Shown here one piece after another: positions 1 through 6,831 of a stretch of 8,325 nt of DNA. Made by a program: the position numbers and the translations under genes. How positions within the stretch are numbered: position 1 is the stretch's first letter; the number at the start of each line of letters is the position of its first letter. The DNA is from Bdellovibrionales bacterium (lineage in GTDB: Bacteria; Bdellovibrionota_G; JALEGL01; JAGRAY01): positions 1-8,325 of the forward strand of contig JAGRAY010000072.1 in NCBI GenBank assembly GCA_020434375.1, given 5' to 3'. The notes under the pieces were generated by a model that had not been told where the DNA came from, searched no databases, and saw only the letters and a list, made by a program, of their open reading frames with translations.

Positions 1-115
1 CAAGAGGCTTCTTTGTTTTTATAGAGCGATCAATTTTTTTTTCAAGCTCTCCTTGTGGAAGAATTTCAAAGGCGCCTTTGTTTAGAATGTCGAGTTGTTC
101 TTTGAGAGGTTTCAT
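1..115 (-). CDS. tyrS: Tyrosyl-tRNA synthetase, N-terminal fragment (gene runs off the left edge)
   Basis: Reading leftward from an ATG at 113-115 gives 38 complete codons with no stop, starting MKPLKEQLDILNKGAFEILP and continuing with GELEKKIDRSIKTKKPL. This matches the N-terminal segment of bacterial tyrosyl-tRNA synthetases of the TyrS2 type, where an 'EQL-x-x-L-x-x-G-x-x-E-I-(I/L)-P' stretch and an 'EEL-x-x-K-(I/L)' helix precede the 'KxGxDPTxPDLHLGH' catalytic signature. That signature would lie just beyond the window edge, so the catalytic part cannot be checked here. The enzyme charges tRNA-Tyr with tyrosine in the cytoplasm. No strong Shine-Dalgarno is visible before the ATG. The gene is divergent from the lipoprotein gene at 237. 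The identification rests on a short stretch of recalled family similarity. Confidence 0.72.
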   Translation of the reverse strand, partial: MKPLKEQLDILNKGAFEILPQGELEKKIDRSIKTKKPL

Positions 116-236
116 GACTTAGTTCTGGGGTTTTTATTAAAAACTCATAAAATAAAATACCTTTTTTCTTAGCATAGCACGCAAAAAAGGAATAAATTAC
201 AAGAATGTCTATTTATCGGTTTAGGAGTGAAAGTAT
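116..236. promoter_or_regulatory. Divergent intergenic region with two AT-rich inverted repeats
   Basis: This 121-bp gap separates two divergently transcribed genes, so it must hold both promoters. It contains a 15-nt palindrome at 130-144 (GTTTTTA/TAAAAAC around one T) and a perfect 8-bp inverted repeat, CCTTTTTT at 160-167 and AAAAAAGG at 183-190, with a 15-nt loop. For the leftward gene, a weak -35-like TTGCGT (minus strand, 179-184) and a -10-like TATTTT (minus strand, 154-159) are separated by 19 bp. No convincing sigma-70 promoter was found for the rightward operon. The repeats could be operators or merely the result of A/T tracts. Confidence 0.45.
223..227 (+). promoter_or_regulatory. 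Ribosome binding site of the lipoprotein gene
   Basis: AGGAG lies 9 nt before the ATG at 237, which supports that start over downstream methionines. Confidence 0.8.
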
Positions 237-1397
237 ATGAAAAAATTTCAATATCTATTGAGCAGTTTTATTGTAGGGGCGTGGATTTTTGGATGCGACA
301 ACAGTGTCAGTAATGAATCAGGGCATTCCGAAGCAAAAACATCGGCCGTTTCGGAATCTACAACGCCGCAAGCTTCTTCGTCGGGGTCGTCAGAAGAGCT
401 TGTTAAAGTTGGCGACAAGGTAATTACAGAAAGTGACTTGGTTTCAAATCTTAAGGGAAGGGCCAAGGGGCAATTGTTTAAAGCCAAGGCAGACTACTTT
501 GAAGCTCAACAAAACGTTGTTGATTCTTATCTTTTTGACTACTTGGTTGAACAAGAAGCAAAAGGAAAGAGCGTCGACGAACTACTAAAGAAAGAAATTG
601 ACGGAAAAATCAAGAAGGTTTCTGATAAAGATGTTCAAAAGTTTTACGATGATTTTAAGGCTCAAGCCTCTAAAATGAATCGACCGATTCCACCGCTTAG
701 TGATGACATCAAACAAAAAATTCGCGAGCAGCTCGAGGGTGACAAAAAAGCAGAACGTAGAAATGCGTATTTTGATCAACTTAAAAAGAAATACAAGGTT
801 ACCTACCTTGCTTCTCCACCAAGAATGGAAATTGCCACTGGAGATATGCCTGTTAGAGGTTCTAAAAATGCACCGGTAACCATTGTTGAATTTTCTGACT
901 TTGAATGCCCGTATTGTCAAAGAGGCGCATCTACGATTGAAAAAATTGTTAAGAGCTATAAGGGTAAAGTAAAACTCTACTTTAGAGATTTTCCTTTGGG
1001 TTTTCATCCGCATGCCAAGCCGGCTGCGGTTGCCGCTAGATGCGCTGCCGATCAAGGCAAGTTTTGGGAATATCATGATGTTTTGTTTGAAGACCAAAAA
1101 GGGTGGCTTGAGAAGGCAAAAAAAGGTTCAAACGATCAAGAGCCATTTATAGAAATCGCGAAGAAATTGAAACTCAAAGAAGCTGATTTCAAAAAATGCG
1201 TTGAGAGTGGAGATAAATTGGCCATGATTGAAAAAGACATGGCAGTGGGTGCCGATGCAGGCATTACCGGAACACCTGCCTTTTTTGTCAACGGGATTCC
1301 ATTATTTGGAGCTTTACCTGAAGAAAAGTTTAAAGAAGTGATCGATAAAGAATTAAAGAGAGAGAGTTCGGCAAGTAAAAGCAGTATCTTGCCTTAG
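237..1397 (+). CDS. Lipoprotein with SurA-N-like segment and C-terminal DsbA-family thioredoxin domain
   Basis: This 386-aa protein begins with a lipoprotein signal peptide: positively charged K2-K3, a hydrophobic stretch, then the lipobox I17-F18-G19-C20. It is followed by a Ser/Thr-rich linker (about 22-53). Residues about 55-192 are helical and charged, and resemble the N-terminal chaperone region of SurA-type peptidyl-prolyl isomerases ('VGDKVITESDL', later 'VSDKDVQKFYDDFK'), but no isomerase domain follows. Residues about 196-376 form a thioredoxin-fold domain of the DsbA/Thioredoxin_4 type with active site C224-P225-Y226-C227, the family stretch around C269 ('ARCAADQGKFWEYHD') and the cis-proline loop T346-P347. 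C269 and C321 may form a second disulfide. Asp at +2 after the lipid-carrying Cys is the inner-membrane retention signal in E. coli; whether the rule holds here is unknown. Likely a periplasmic thiol-disulfide oxidoreductase or isomerase with built-in client binding. First gene of the putative operon, 45 bp before lon. Confidence 0.85.
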   Translation: MKKFQYLLSSFIVGAWIFGCDNSVSNESGHSEAKTSAVSESTTPQASSSGSSEELVKVGDKVITESDLVSNLKGRAKGQLFKAKADYFEAQQNVVDSYLFDYLVEQEAKGKSVDELLKKEIDGKIKKVSDKDVQKFYDDFKAQASKMNRPIPPLSDDIKQKIREQLEGDKKAERRNAYFDQLKKKYKVTYLASPPRMEIATGDMPVRGSKNAPVTIVEFSDFECPYCQRGASTIEKIVKSYKGKVKLYFRDFPLGFHPHAKPAAVAARCAADQGKFWEYHDVLFEDQKGWLEKAKKGSNDQEPFIEIAKKLKLKEADFKKCVESGDKLAMIEKDMAVGADAGITGTPAFFVNGIPLFGALPEEKFKEVIDKELKRESSASKSSILP

Positions 1398-1432
1398 ATC
1401 AATAGTTGAAGTGTTAGATTTTTATAATATTT

Positions 1433-1438
1433 AGGAGG
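1433..1438 (+). promoter_or_regulatory. Ribosome binding site of lon
   Basis: AGGAGG, a perfect consensus match, ends 4 nt before the GTG at 1443. The spacing is slightly short, but no other start codon fits, and the protein begins like other Lon N-termini. Confidence 0.8.
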
Positions 1439-1442
1439 ATGC

Positions 1443-3869
1443 GTGAACGAAACAAATTTTGATCCGGTCGAAATTCCAGAGGTTTTACCGGTATTACCTT
1501 TAAAGGACGTTGTTTTGTTCCCATCCGTTAACCTTCCTCTATTTGTAGGGCGCGAATCTTCTATTCAGGCGTTGGAAGCAGCGCTTGCAAAAGACAGGCT
1601 TTTGTTCTTGAGTGCACAAAAAGATCCACATGCCGAAGTTGTTACCCCTGAAGGTCTCCATGACGTTGGGTGTGTTGGTGTGATTATGCGCATGCATAAG
1701 TTGCCTCCCCCCGATGGCCGCATTCGTATCTTGGTAAAAGGTGTGAGGCGCGCCATGATCAAAGAGATTGTTCAGGAGCGCCCAAACTATTACGCGAGAA
1801 TCGAGCCTCTTGTGGAAATTCCACTTGGCGAACGAAAAGTTGAACTTGAAGCCATGATGAGAACCGTGAAGGAAATGCTAGAAAAAATAGCGTCTCATGG
1901 CAAAAACATTTCTCCTGAAATTCTTATTGTACTCGATGAAATTAAAGACCCTGGTGAGTTGGCCGATGTTGTTGCGTCTTATCTTGGGTTAAGAGTGGAC
2001 GAAGCTCAGCCTGTTTTGGCTATGTTGGATCCTGGTGATCGACTTCGCGAAGTCCTTAATTTTTTGAACAAAGAATTAGATATCTTGAATGTTCAAGAAA
2101 AAATTCAGACCGAAGCCCGCGGTGAAATGACAAAAATTCAACGCGAGTATTATCTTCGTGAACAACTTCGCGCTATTAAGAATGAACTTGGCGACGGTGA
2201 TCCAAAGCAAGAAGAACTCCGAGAAATTCGCGAAAAAGTAGAACTCACCCGCATGCCACGAGAAGTTGAAGAAGAAGCTTTTAAGCAGCTAAAACGACTG
2301 GAAGGAATGCACCCTGATGCGGCAGAAGCTTCCATCGTAAGAACTTACTTGGATTGGCTCATAGATTTACCTTGGAGCAAAGTTTCCAAAGACAATATTG
2401 ATCTAAAGAAAGCTCGAAAAATTTTAGATGAAGACCATTTTGATTTAGACAAAGTTAAAGAACGTATTCTAGAATTTTTAGGCGTTACCAAACTTCGCAA
2501 GAAACTCAAAGGACCGATCTTATGTTTTGTGGGTCCTCCAGGTGTTGGTAAAACTTCTCTTGGGAGGTCTATTGCCAAAGCCATGGGCAGGCAATTTACG
2601 AGGATATCATTGGGTGGCATGCGAGATGAAGCAGAAATTCGAGGGCATCGAAGAACTTATGTGGGTGCCATGCCCGGACGTATTGTTCAAGGAATGAAGC
2701 AGGCTGGCACAAAAAACCCTATTTTTATTCTCGATGAAGTCGACAAATTAGGAGCTGATTTTAGAGGAGACCCCTCATCTGCTTTGCTGGAAGTGTTGGA
2801 TCCTGAACAAAATCATTCGTTTCGTGATCACTATTTAAATTTACCTTTTGATTTGTCGAATGTGATGTTTATTGCAACAGCCAATTTGGTGGATCCCATT
2901 CCGCCAGCGCTGCGAGATCGTATGGAGTTGATTTATCTATCGGGATACATTCTTCAAGAGAAAATTGAAATTTGTCATAAGTATTTGTTACCCAAACAAA
3001 TTGAAGAAAATGGAATTACGTCAACACATATTCATATCGACGATGAAGCTTTGGCTATTATTATAGAGCAGTATACCAAAGAGGCAGGTCTGAGAAATCT
3101 CGAAAGAGAAATAGCATCCGTTTGTAGAAAAGTCGCACGAAAAGTGGCAGAGGGCGAAACCGGAAAAGTCAAAGTGACACCCGATAATCTTCATAAATTG
3201 TTGGGCGCTCCCAAGTACATTCCAGAGGGAGAACAAGAGAAAAATGAAATAGGTGTGGCAACGGGGCTTGCATGGACCGAAAGCGGTGGAGAAATTTTGT
3301 TTGTGGAATCTACGGTAATGAAAGGACGAGGCACATTAACCCTTACGGGGCACCTTGGCGATGTTATGAAGGAGTCTGCGAGAGCAGCACTTTCCTATGC
3401 TAGAGCTAATGCAAAGGAATTAAATGTGACGGATCGTATGTTTCAAACCAAAGATATTCATATTCACGTTCCTGCAGGAGCTATTCCAAAAGATGGACCC
3501 TCTGCCGGCGTGACCATGGCGACGTCACTTATTTCGGCGTTGACCAAGCAACCGATTAATCGCAAGGTTGCGATGACGGGTGAAATTACGTTGCGAGGAC
3601 GCGTGATGGCTGTAGGAGGTATTCGTGAAAAGGTTTTGGCAGCAAAGCGCTCCAAAATTTCAACGATCTGTATTCCCGAAAATAATATGAAAGACTTAGA
3701 AGATATTCCATCAGAATATCTTGAGGGCCTTAAAATTGTTCCTGTTGCAAAAATGCAAGATGTTTTGAAGATTGCTTTAAACACTTCGAGCTCATCGAGA
3801 AAGAAGGCATCCTCAGAGCCAGCAAGGTCTGGAGGAGCGAGGGCGAGAGACCTCCAAACAGTTGTCTAG
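1443..3869 (+). CDS. lon: ATP-dependent serine protease Lon
   Basis: This 808-aa protein has the full length and domain order of bacterial LonA. The N-terminal substrate-recognition domain (about 14-205, beginning 'LPVLPLKDVVLFP') is followed by a coiled-coil region ('QREYYLREQLRAIKNELG'). The AAA+ module has Walker A G364-PPGVGK-T371 (K370) and Walker B ending D431-E432. The C-terminal S16 protease domain starts near 590 and carries the Ser-Lys dyad: S687 in 'KDGPSAG' and K730 in 'GGIREK', spaced 43 residues apart as in E. coli Lon (S679/K722). Lon unfolds and degrades misfolded and regulatory proteins in the cytoplasm as a hexamer. Start is GTG. The last ~27 residues form a Ser/Arg/Ala-rich tail that looks poorly conserved. 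No heat-shock promoter was seen in the 45-bp gap upstream, so lon is probably co-transcribed with the lipoprotein gene. All catalytic residues are intact. Confidence 0.98.
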   Translation: MNETNFDPVEIPEVLPVLPLKDVVLFPSVNLPLFVGRESSIQALEAALAKDRLLFLSAQKDPHAEVVTPEGLHDVGCVGVIMRMHKLPPPDGRIRILVKGVRRAMIKEIVQERPNYYARIEPLVEIPLGERKVELEAMMRTVKEMLEKIASHGKNISPEILIVLDEIKDPGELADVVASYLGLRVDEAQPVLAMLDPGDRLREVLNFLNKELDILNVQEKIQTEARGEMTKIQREYYLREQLRAIKNELGDGDPKQEELREIREKVELTRMPREVEEEAFKQLKRLEGMHPDAAEASIVRTYLDWLIDLPWSKVSKDNIDLKKARKILDEDHFDLDKVKERILEFLGVTKLRKKLKGPILCFVGPPGVGKTSLGRSIAKAMGRQFTRISLGGMRDEAEIRGHRRTYVGAMPGRIVQGMKQAGTKNPIFILDEVDKLGADFRGDPSSALLEVLDPEQNHSFRDHYLNLPFDLSNVMFIATANLVDPIPPALRDRMELIYLSGYILQEKIEICHKYLLPKQIEENGITSTHIHIDDEALAIIIEQYTKEAGLRNLEREIASVCRKVARKVAEGETGKVKVTPDNLHKLLGAPKYIPEGEQEKNEIGVATGLAWTESGGEILFVESTVMKGRGTLTLTGHLGDVMKESARAALSYARANAKELNVTDRMFQTKDIHIHVPAGAIPKDGPSAGVTMATSLISALTKQPINRKVAMTGEITLRGRVMAVGGIREKVLAAKRSKISTICIPENNMKDLEDIPSEYLEGLKIVPVAKMQDVLKIALNTSSSSRKKASSEPARSGGARARDLQTVV

Positions 3870-3878
3870 TTTAACTCC

Positions 3879-4904
3879 ATGATGTTTGAGTTATCCTGGA
3901 AACTACCGTTCTTCTTAGTTTTGATTTTAGCCTCTGCCTTTTTTTCTGGCTCAGAAGCTGCGCTATTTAGTTTAGGTAGATACCGTCTTTTAAAATTACA
4001 TCGAACATCAGTCAAAAAGTTTACCATTTTGCAAAAAATGCTCGAGTCTCCAACGAAGCTCATTGGAACACTGCTCGTTGGTAATGAGATTATCAATACA
4101 GCCATTGGTGTTGTTGGATCGTCGATTGTTTATGAGATATTCAGCGGTTTTGGACTCGCTCGAAACCCGTTATTACCCATATTGAGTGTTTTAATTCTTT
4201 TACCGTTTCTTATTATCCTTTGTGACTTAATTCCCAAAGCCATCGGCTTAAAAGTTCCTGAGAAGGTTGTTTTGTTTAATTCAAGACCTCTTTGGTTTTT
4301 TCATTTGGCCGTGCGGCCTGTTAGAAATCTTGTTAACTGGTTTCCTGAACAGTTGTTTCGTCTGTTTAGGGTACCTCCTAAGTCGGACTCTGTGTCGGAA
4401 GAGATTTTTCGAGTCTTGGTTGATAAGGGCTATAAAGAGGGCGTCTTGGATCTTCAGGAAAAGCAACTTATTCACAATGTTTTTAAAATTGATGATCTGG
4501 TTGTTACCCAAATCATGACTCAGAAAAATCAAGTTGTATACCTTACGGAGAATATGTCCGTGGATGAATCTTTAGTTATTATTGAGAGAGAGGGATATTC
4601 CAGGTACCCTGTCTTAAACGAAGAGCGAAACAAAGTAGTTGGAGTTCTCTATGCAAAGGATCTTCTTGGTCTATCTGAATCAACAAAAAAACTGCCTATG
4701 TCATCGTTTTTAAGACCACCTCTTGTGATTCACACCAACGCCCTTGTGGTTGAATTGTTTTTCCAGTTTAGAATGAAGCGAACACACTTTGCTGTTGTGG
4801 CTAATGAGGTGAATCAGCAACTTTCTGGAGTGGTGACACTTGAAGACGTTCTGGAGGAAATATTTGGGGTTTTGAAAGATGAAAGAGATGACATCGATGT
4901 ATGA
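3879..4904 (+). CDS. CNNM/CorC-family membrane protein, short form lacking the C-terminal CorC_HlyC domain
   Basis: The 341-aa product has an N-terminal DUF21/CNNM transmembrane domain (about 8-160) with the family motif F22-S-G-S-E26 and N69 in 'LLVGNE'. A CBS pair follows at about 205-330 (ending 'GVVTLEDVLEEIFG'). Relatives export or sense Mg2+/Co2+, with CBS domains binding nucleotide. Three things are odd. The usual G-E of 'GE-x-(I/L)-PK' is C115-D116. The CBS2 motif 'DEYGG' is replaced by N309-E310-V-N-Q-Q-L-S-G. The protein stops about ten residues after CBS2, without the CorC_HlyC domain (about 80 residues) present in the next gene. The start lies 9 nt after the lon stop, with no evident Shine-Dalgarno, so translation probably depends on coupling to lon; ATG at 3882 is an alternative start. 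Transport itself is not proven for this protein. Confidence 0.88.
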   Translation: MMFELSWKLPFFLVLILASAFFSGSEAALFSLGRYRLLKLHRTSVKKFTILQKMLESPTKLIGTLLVGNEIINTAIGVVGSSIVYEIFSGFGLARNPLLPILSVLILLPFLIILCDLIPKAIGLKVPEKVVLFNSRPLWFFHLAVRPVRNLVNWFPEQLFRLFRVPPKSDSVSEEIFRVLVDKGYKEGVLDLQEKQLIHNVFKIDDLVVTQIMTQKNQVVYLTENMSVDESLVIIEREGYSRYPVLNEERNKVVGVLYAKDLLGLSESTKKLPMSSFLRPPLVIHTNALVVELFFQFRMKRTHFAVVANEVNQQLSGVVTLEDVLEEIFGVLKDERDDIDV

Positions 4905-6123
4905 TCCCTTTGGCATTATTTTTCTTTGCCTGATTCTAGAAGCTTTTTTTTCAGGATCCGAAATGGCTATGGTCTCGATCAATCGGGCCCAGCTCAAATA
5001 CCTTGTTGAAAAGGGGTCTGGGAGAGCAAAAAGTATTATGCGAGCTCTTGACAATCCAGAATGGTTTCTTGGTACCACACTTTTAGGGACCAATCTTGCC
5101 GTACTAACCCTCAACGCTTACGCTACTTACTACGTCATTGAAACCTTTGGACCAAAGTATGAACTATTGACGATGCTTTTTACCGCACCACTTATTCTAT
5201 TTTTGGGCGAGGCCATTCCTAAAGCTCTGTTTCAGCGTTATGCAGATGTGTTCGCAGTTCGGGTGATTTATCCATTGAAGGTGATTTCGTGGCTCTTTAG
5301 CCCGCTCGTTGCCATTTTTGTGGGGGTGTCGAAACTAGCCATTCAATCATCAAGGCTTCAAATTAAAAAGAAAACGCCTTTTTTATCCAGAGAAGAGCTC
5401 GAACTTCTTTTTCAAGCCTCAGAAAAACAAAAGGGATTTAAAGAAGTTGAGAGGCGCATGATTGATCGCGTATTTTCCTTTTCAAAAAAGCCTGCGCGCG
5501 AAATTATGATTCCCTTGGTTGATGTCGTTTCTCTTCGAGAAGATGCAACACTAGATGAAGCCACAAAGCTCATTAAGCAAAATGGGTTTAGTCGGTATCC
5601 TGTTTATTCGTTTAGGGTGGATCACGTCGTTGGATGGATTAATCACTTTGATTTGCTCAGAGTGAAAAACATGCAGGAACCCATTCGACCTTTTATTAGA
5701 GAGATCCGCTTTTTTCCACAAACCGTTTTTTTAGGAAAATTACTTCTTGAAATGCAAAAGTCGGGAGACCGGATTGTGATGCTTGTTGATGAGTATGGCG
5801 GAGTTGTGGGTATGGTGACTCTTGAAGATGTGATTGAAGAGGTTGTGGGAGAGATTGAAGATGAATACGATTATAAAACGTCGTTTATTAAAAAAATGGA
5901 TCTAAAATCTGCCGTGGTCAATGCACGAATCCCAATTGCCACAGTCAATGAAATGCTCCCTATTAAAATACCGCTGGGAGACTACGAAACCCTTGCAGGG
6001 TATCTCTTAGCCCATATTCAAAGAATTCCAATGCCAGGTGAAATTGTAAAAGTTGAAAAAATTCATTTCAGAGTCCTCAAATCCAACAACCGCGCCATTG
6101 AAGAAGTTGAAATAGTGTTGTAG
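4879..6123 (+). CDS. CNNM/CorC (HlyC/CorC) family divalent-cation transport protein, full-length form
   Basis: The 414-aa product has the complete architecture of the family: DUF21/CNNM membrane domain (about 8-165) with F24-S-G-S-E28, N72 in 'LLGTN' and G110-E111 in 'GEAIPK'; a CBS pair (about 205-325) with D304-E-Y-G-G308 and 'VTLEDVIEEVVGEIEDEYD'; and a C-terminal CorC_HlyC domain (about 335-412, with 'GDYETLAGYLL' and 'IPMPGE'). Characterised bacterial members act in Mg2+/Co2+ efflux or Mg2+ homeostasis in the inner membrane. The gene overlaps its shorter paralogue by 26 nt if it starts at 4879. In-frame ATGs at 4888 and 4897 are alternatives. The last gives an 8-nt overlap (ATGTATGA) with a weak purine-rich GAAAGAG upstream and begins right at the family's usual N-terminus, so it may be the true start. 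Tight overlap suggests translational coupling and a fixed ratio of the two proteins. Confidence 0.92.
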   Translation: MKEMTSMYDPFGIIFLCLILEAFFSGSEMAMVSINRAQLKYLVEKGSGRAKSIMRALDNPEWFLGTTLLGTNLAVLTLNAYATYYVIETFGPKYELLTMLFTAPLILFLGEAIPKALFQRYADVFAVRVIYPLKVISWLFSPLVAIFVGVSKLAIQSSRLQIKKKTPFLSREELELLFQASEKQKGFKEVERRMIDRVFSFSKKPAREIMIPLVDVVSLREDATLDEATKLIKQNGFSRYPVYSFRVDHVVGWINHFDLLRVKNMQEPIRPFIREIRFFPQTVFLGKLLLEMQKSGDRIVMLVDEYGGVVGMVTLEDVIEEVVGEIEDEYDYKTSFIKKMDLKSAVVNARIPIATVNEMLPIKIPLGDYETLAGYLLAHIQRIPMPGEIVKVEKIHFRVLKSNNRAIEEVEIVL

Positions 6124-6132
6124 AACGCTTTT

Positions 6133-6495
6133 GTGTCTGAGAAAATCTTAAAAGGTGTGTTGAGCTTATTGCTTGTTGTCGTGCTTGTGGGGATTGTGGC
6201 TTATTTGCAGATTGCTTTTCAAAAGGCTGATATGAAAACAGCCATACGGTTGGTACAGGAGGCACGTATTCAGGGAGAAACCTTGGGGATCAGAATCGAG
6301 AAAGTCATGCCACTGCGGGAGCGACGGTGCAGTGTGAAAATTATTGATAAGTTTTATGGTCATATGGAAGTTGATTGTCAAAATACTGTGTTTCCAAGCC
6401 AACGCTTGAGTTGGAAGGTGAATGTTATCGATGGTATGGTGGGTCCCTTAAACCAGGCTGCTAAGATTTTGGGAGAGGGAGAATCACCTTGGTAG
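6133..6495 (+). CDS. Small single-pass membrane protein of unknown function
   Basis: The 120-aa product starts at GTG, 9 nt after the CorC-like gene stops, with no clear Shine-Dalgarno. Residues 8-26 are a strongly hydrophobic segment (LSLLLVVVLVGIVAYL), a signal anchor or uncleaved signal peptide. The remaining ~90 residues are soluble and presumably periplasmic. They contain two cysteines, C66 and C82, which could form a disulfide, and a pattern of alternating beta-like stretches ('CSVKIIDKFYGHMEVDC', 'LSWKVNVIDG'). I do not recognise a family. The 7-nt overlap with the PilZ gene, together with continuous strand and spacing, argues that it is a real gene. The context hints at envelope function but gives no specific role. 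An alternative start is the GTG at codon 9, which would cut into the hydrophobic segment and is less likely. Confidence 0.72.
   Translation: MSEKILKGVLSLLLVVVLVGIVAYLQIAFQKADMKTAIRLVQEARIQGETLGIRIEKVMPLRERRCSVKIIDKFYGHMEVDCQNTVFPSQRLSWKVNVIDGMVGPLNQAAKILGEGESPW
6475..6481 (+). promoter_or_regulatory. Ribosome binding site of the PilZ gene, inside the preceding gene
   Basis: A purine-rich GAGGGAG lies within the end of the upstream coding region, about 7 nt before the TTG at 6489. It supports use of this unusual start codon and a coupled 7-nt overlap. Confidence 0.6.
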
Positions 6496-6830
6496 AGTTC
6501 ATTGAAAAAAGGCGTTGCACGCGAATCGTGCACACGGCCGTGATCGATATCACACGAAAAAACAGCGCTTATTTTTATGACTACACACAGAATTTTTGTG
6601 AAAATGGTGTCTATTTTAAAACCAAAGCACCTTTAGATGTGAGTGAAAAAATAATTCTAAGGTTTACACTGCCAGGCTTTGATTTTGTTTTTGAAGCCAT
6701 ATCAAAGGTTGTGTGGATTCAACGTGAGAGTCATGACTCCGGTGTTGGCCTTGAGTTTGTGGAGATTTCCGACCCAGAAAGAGCTCAGCTCAAGTTGTTT
6801 ATAGAGCGCTATTCCCATAACAACGTTTAA
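6489..6830 (+). CDS. PilZ-domain protein (putative c-di-GMP receptor)
   Basis: This 113-aa protein is essentially a single PilZ domain. It has the N-terminal R-x-x-x-R switch (R8-R9-C10-T11-R12). The second motif reads N35-F-C37-E-N-G40 where the family has (D/N)-x-S-x-x-G, so Cys replaces the usual Ser. The strand 'GVGLEFVEIS' (85-94) and a closing helix 'AQLKLFIERY' are typical. PilZ proteins bind cyclic di-GMP and pass the signal to motility, pilus, secretion or polysaccharide systems; stand-alone domains usually act by binding a partner. The start is TTG, supported by an upstream purine-rich site and a 7-nt overlap with the preceding gene. The PilZ gene is last in the rightward operon and ends one base from the convergent gene on the other strand. 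Whether it binds c-di-GMP with C37 is uncertain. Confidence 0.88.
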   Translation: MVEFIEKRRCTRIVHTAVIDITRKNSAYFYDYTQNFCENGVYFKTKAPLDVSEKIILRFTLPGFDFVFEAISKVVWIQRESHDSGVGLEFVEISDPERAQLKLFIERYSHNNV

Positions 6831-6831
6831 A

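Noticed and set aside
585..1097. Open frame of 170 codons on the opposite strand inside the lipoprotein gene
   Set aside because: It lies wholly antisense to a gene with clear domains, has no recognisable motif and an implausible composition; treated as a shadow frame.
1406..1428. TATAAT at 1423-1428 with TTGAAG at 1406-1411 upstream of lon, as a lon promoter
   Set aside because: The spacer is only 11 bp, and initiation would fall in or after the Shine-Dalgarno sequence at 1433-1438, so a productive promoter there is unlikely.
3464..3784. Open frame of 106 codons opposite the Lon protease domain
   Set aside because: It is antisense to a highly conserved catalytic region and shows no protein-like features of its own.
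4267..4532. Overlapping open frames of 83 codons on both strands within the first CorC-like gene
   Set aside because: They overlap a gene with clear family motifs and look like translated low-complexity shadow.
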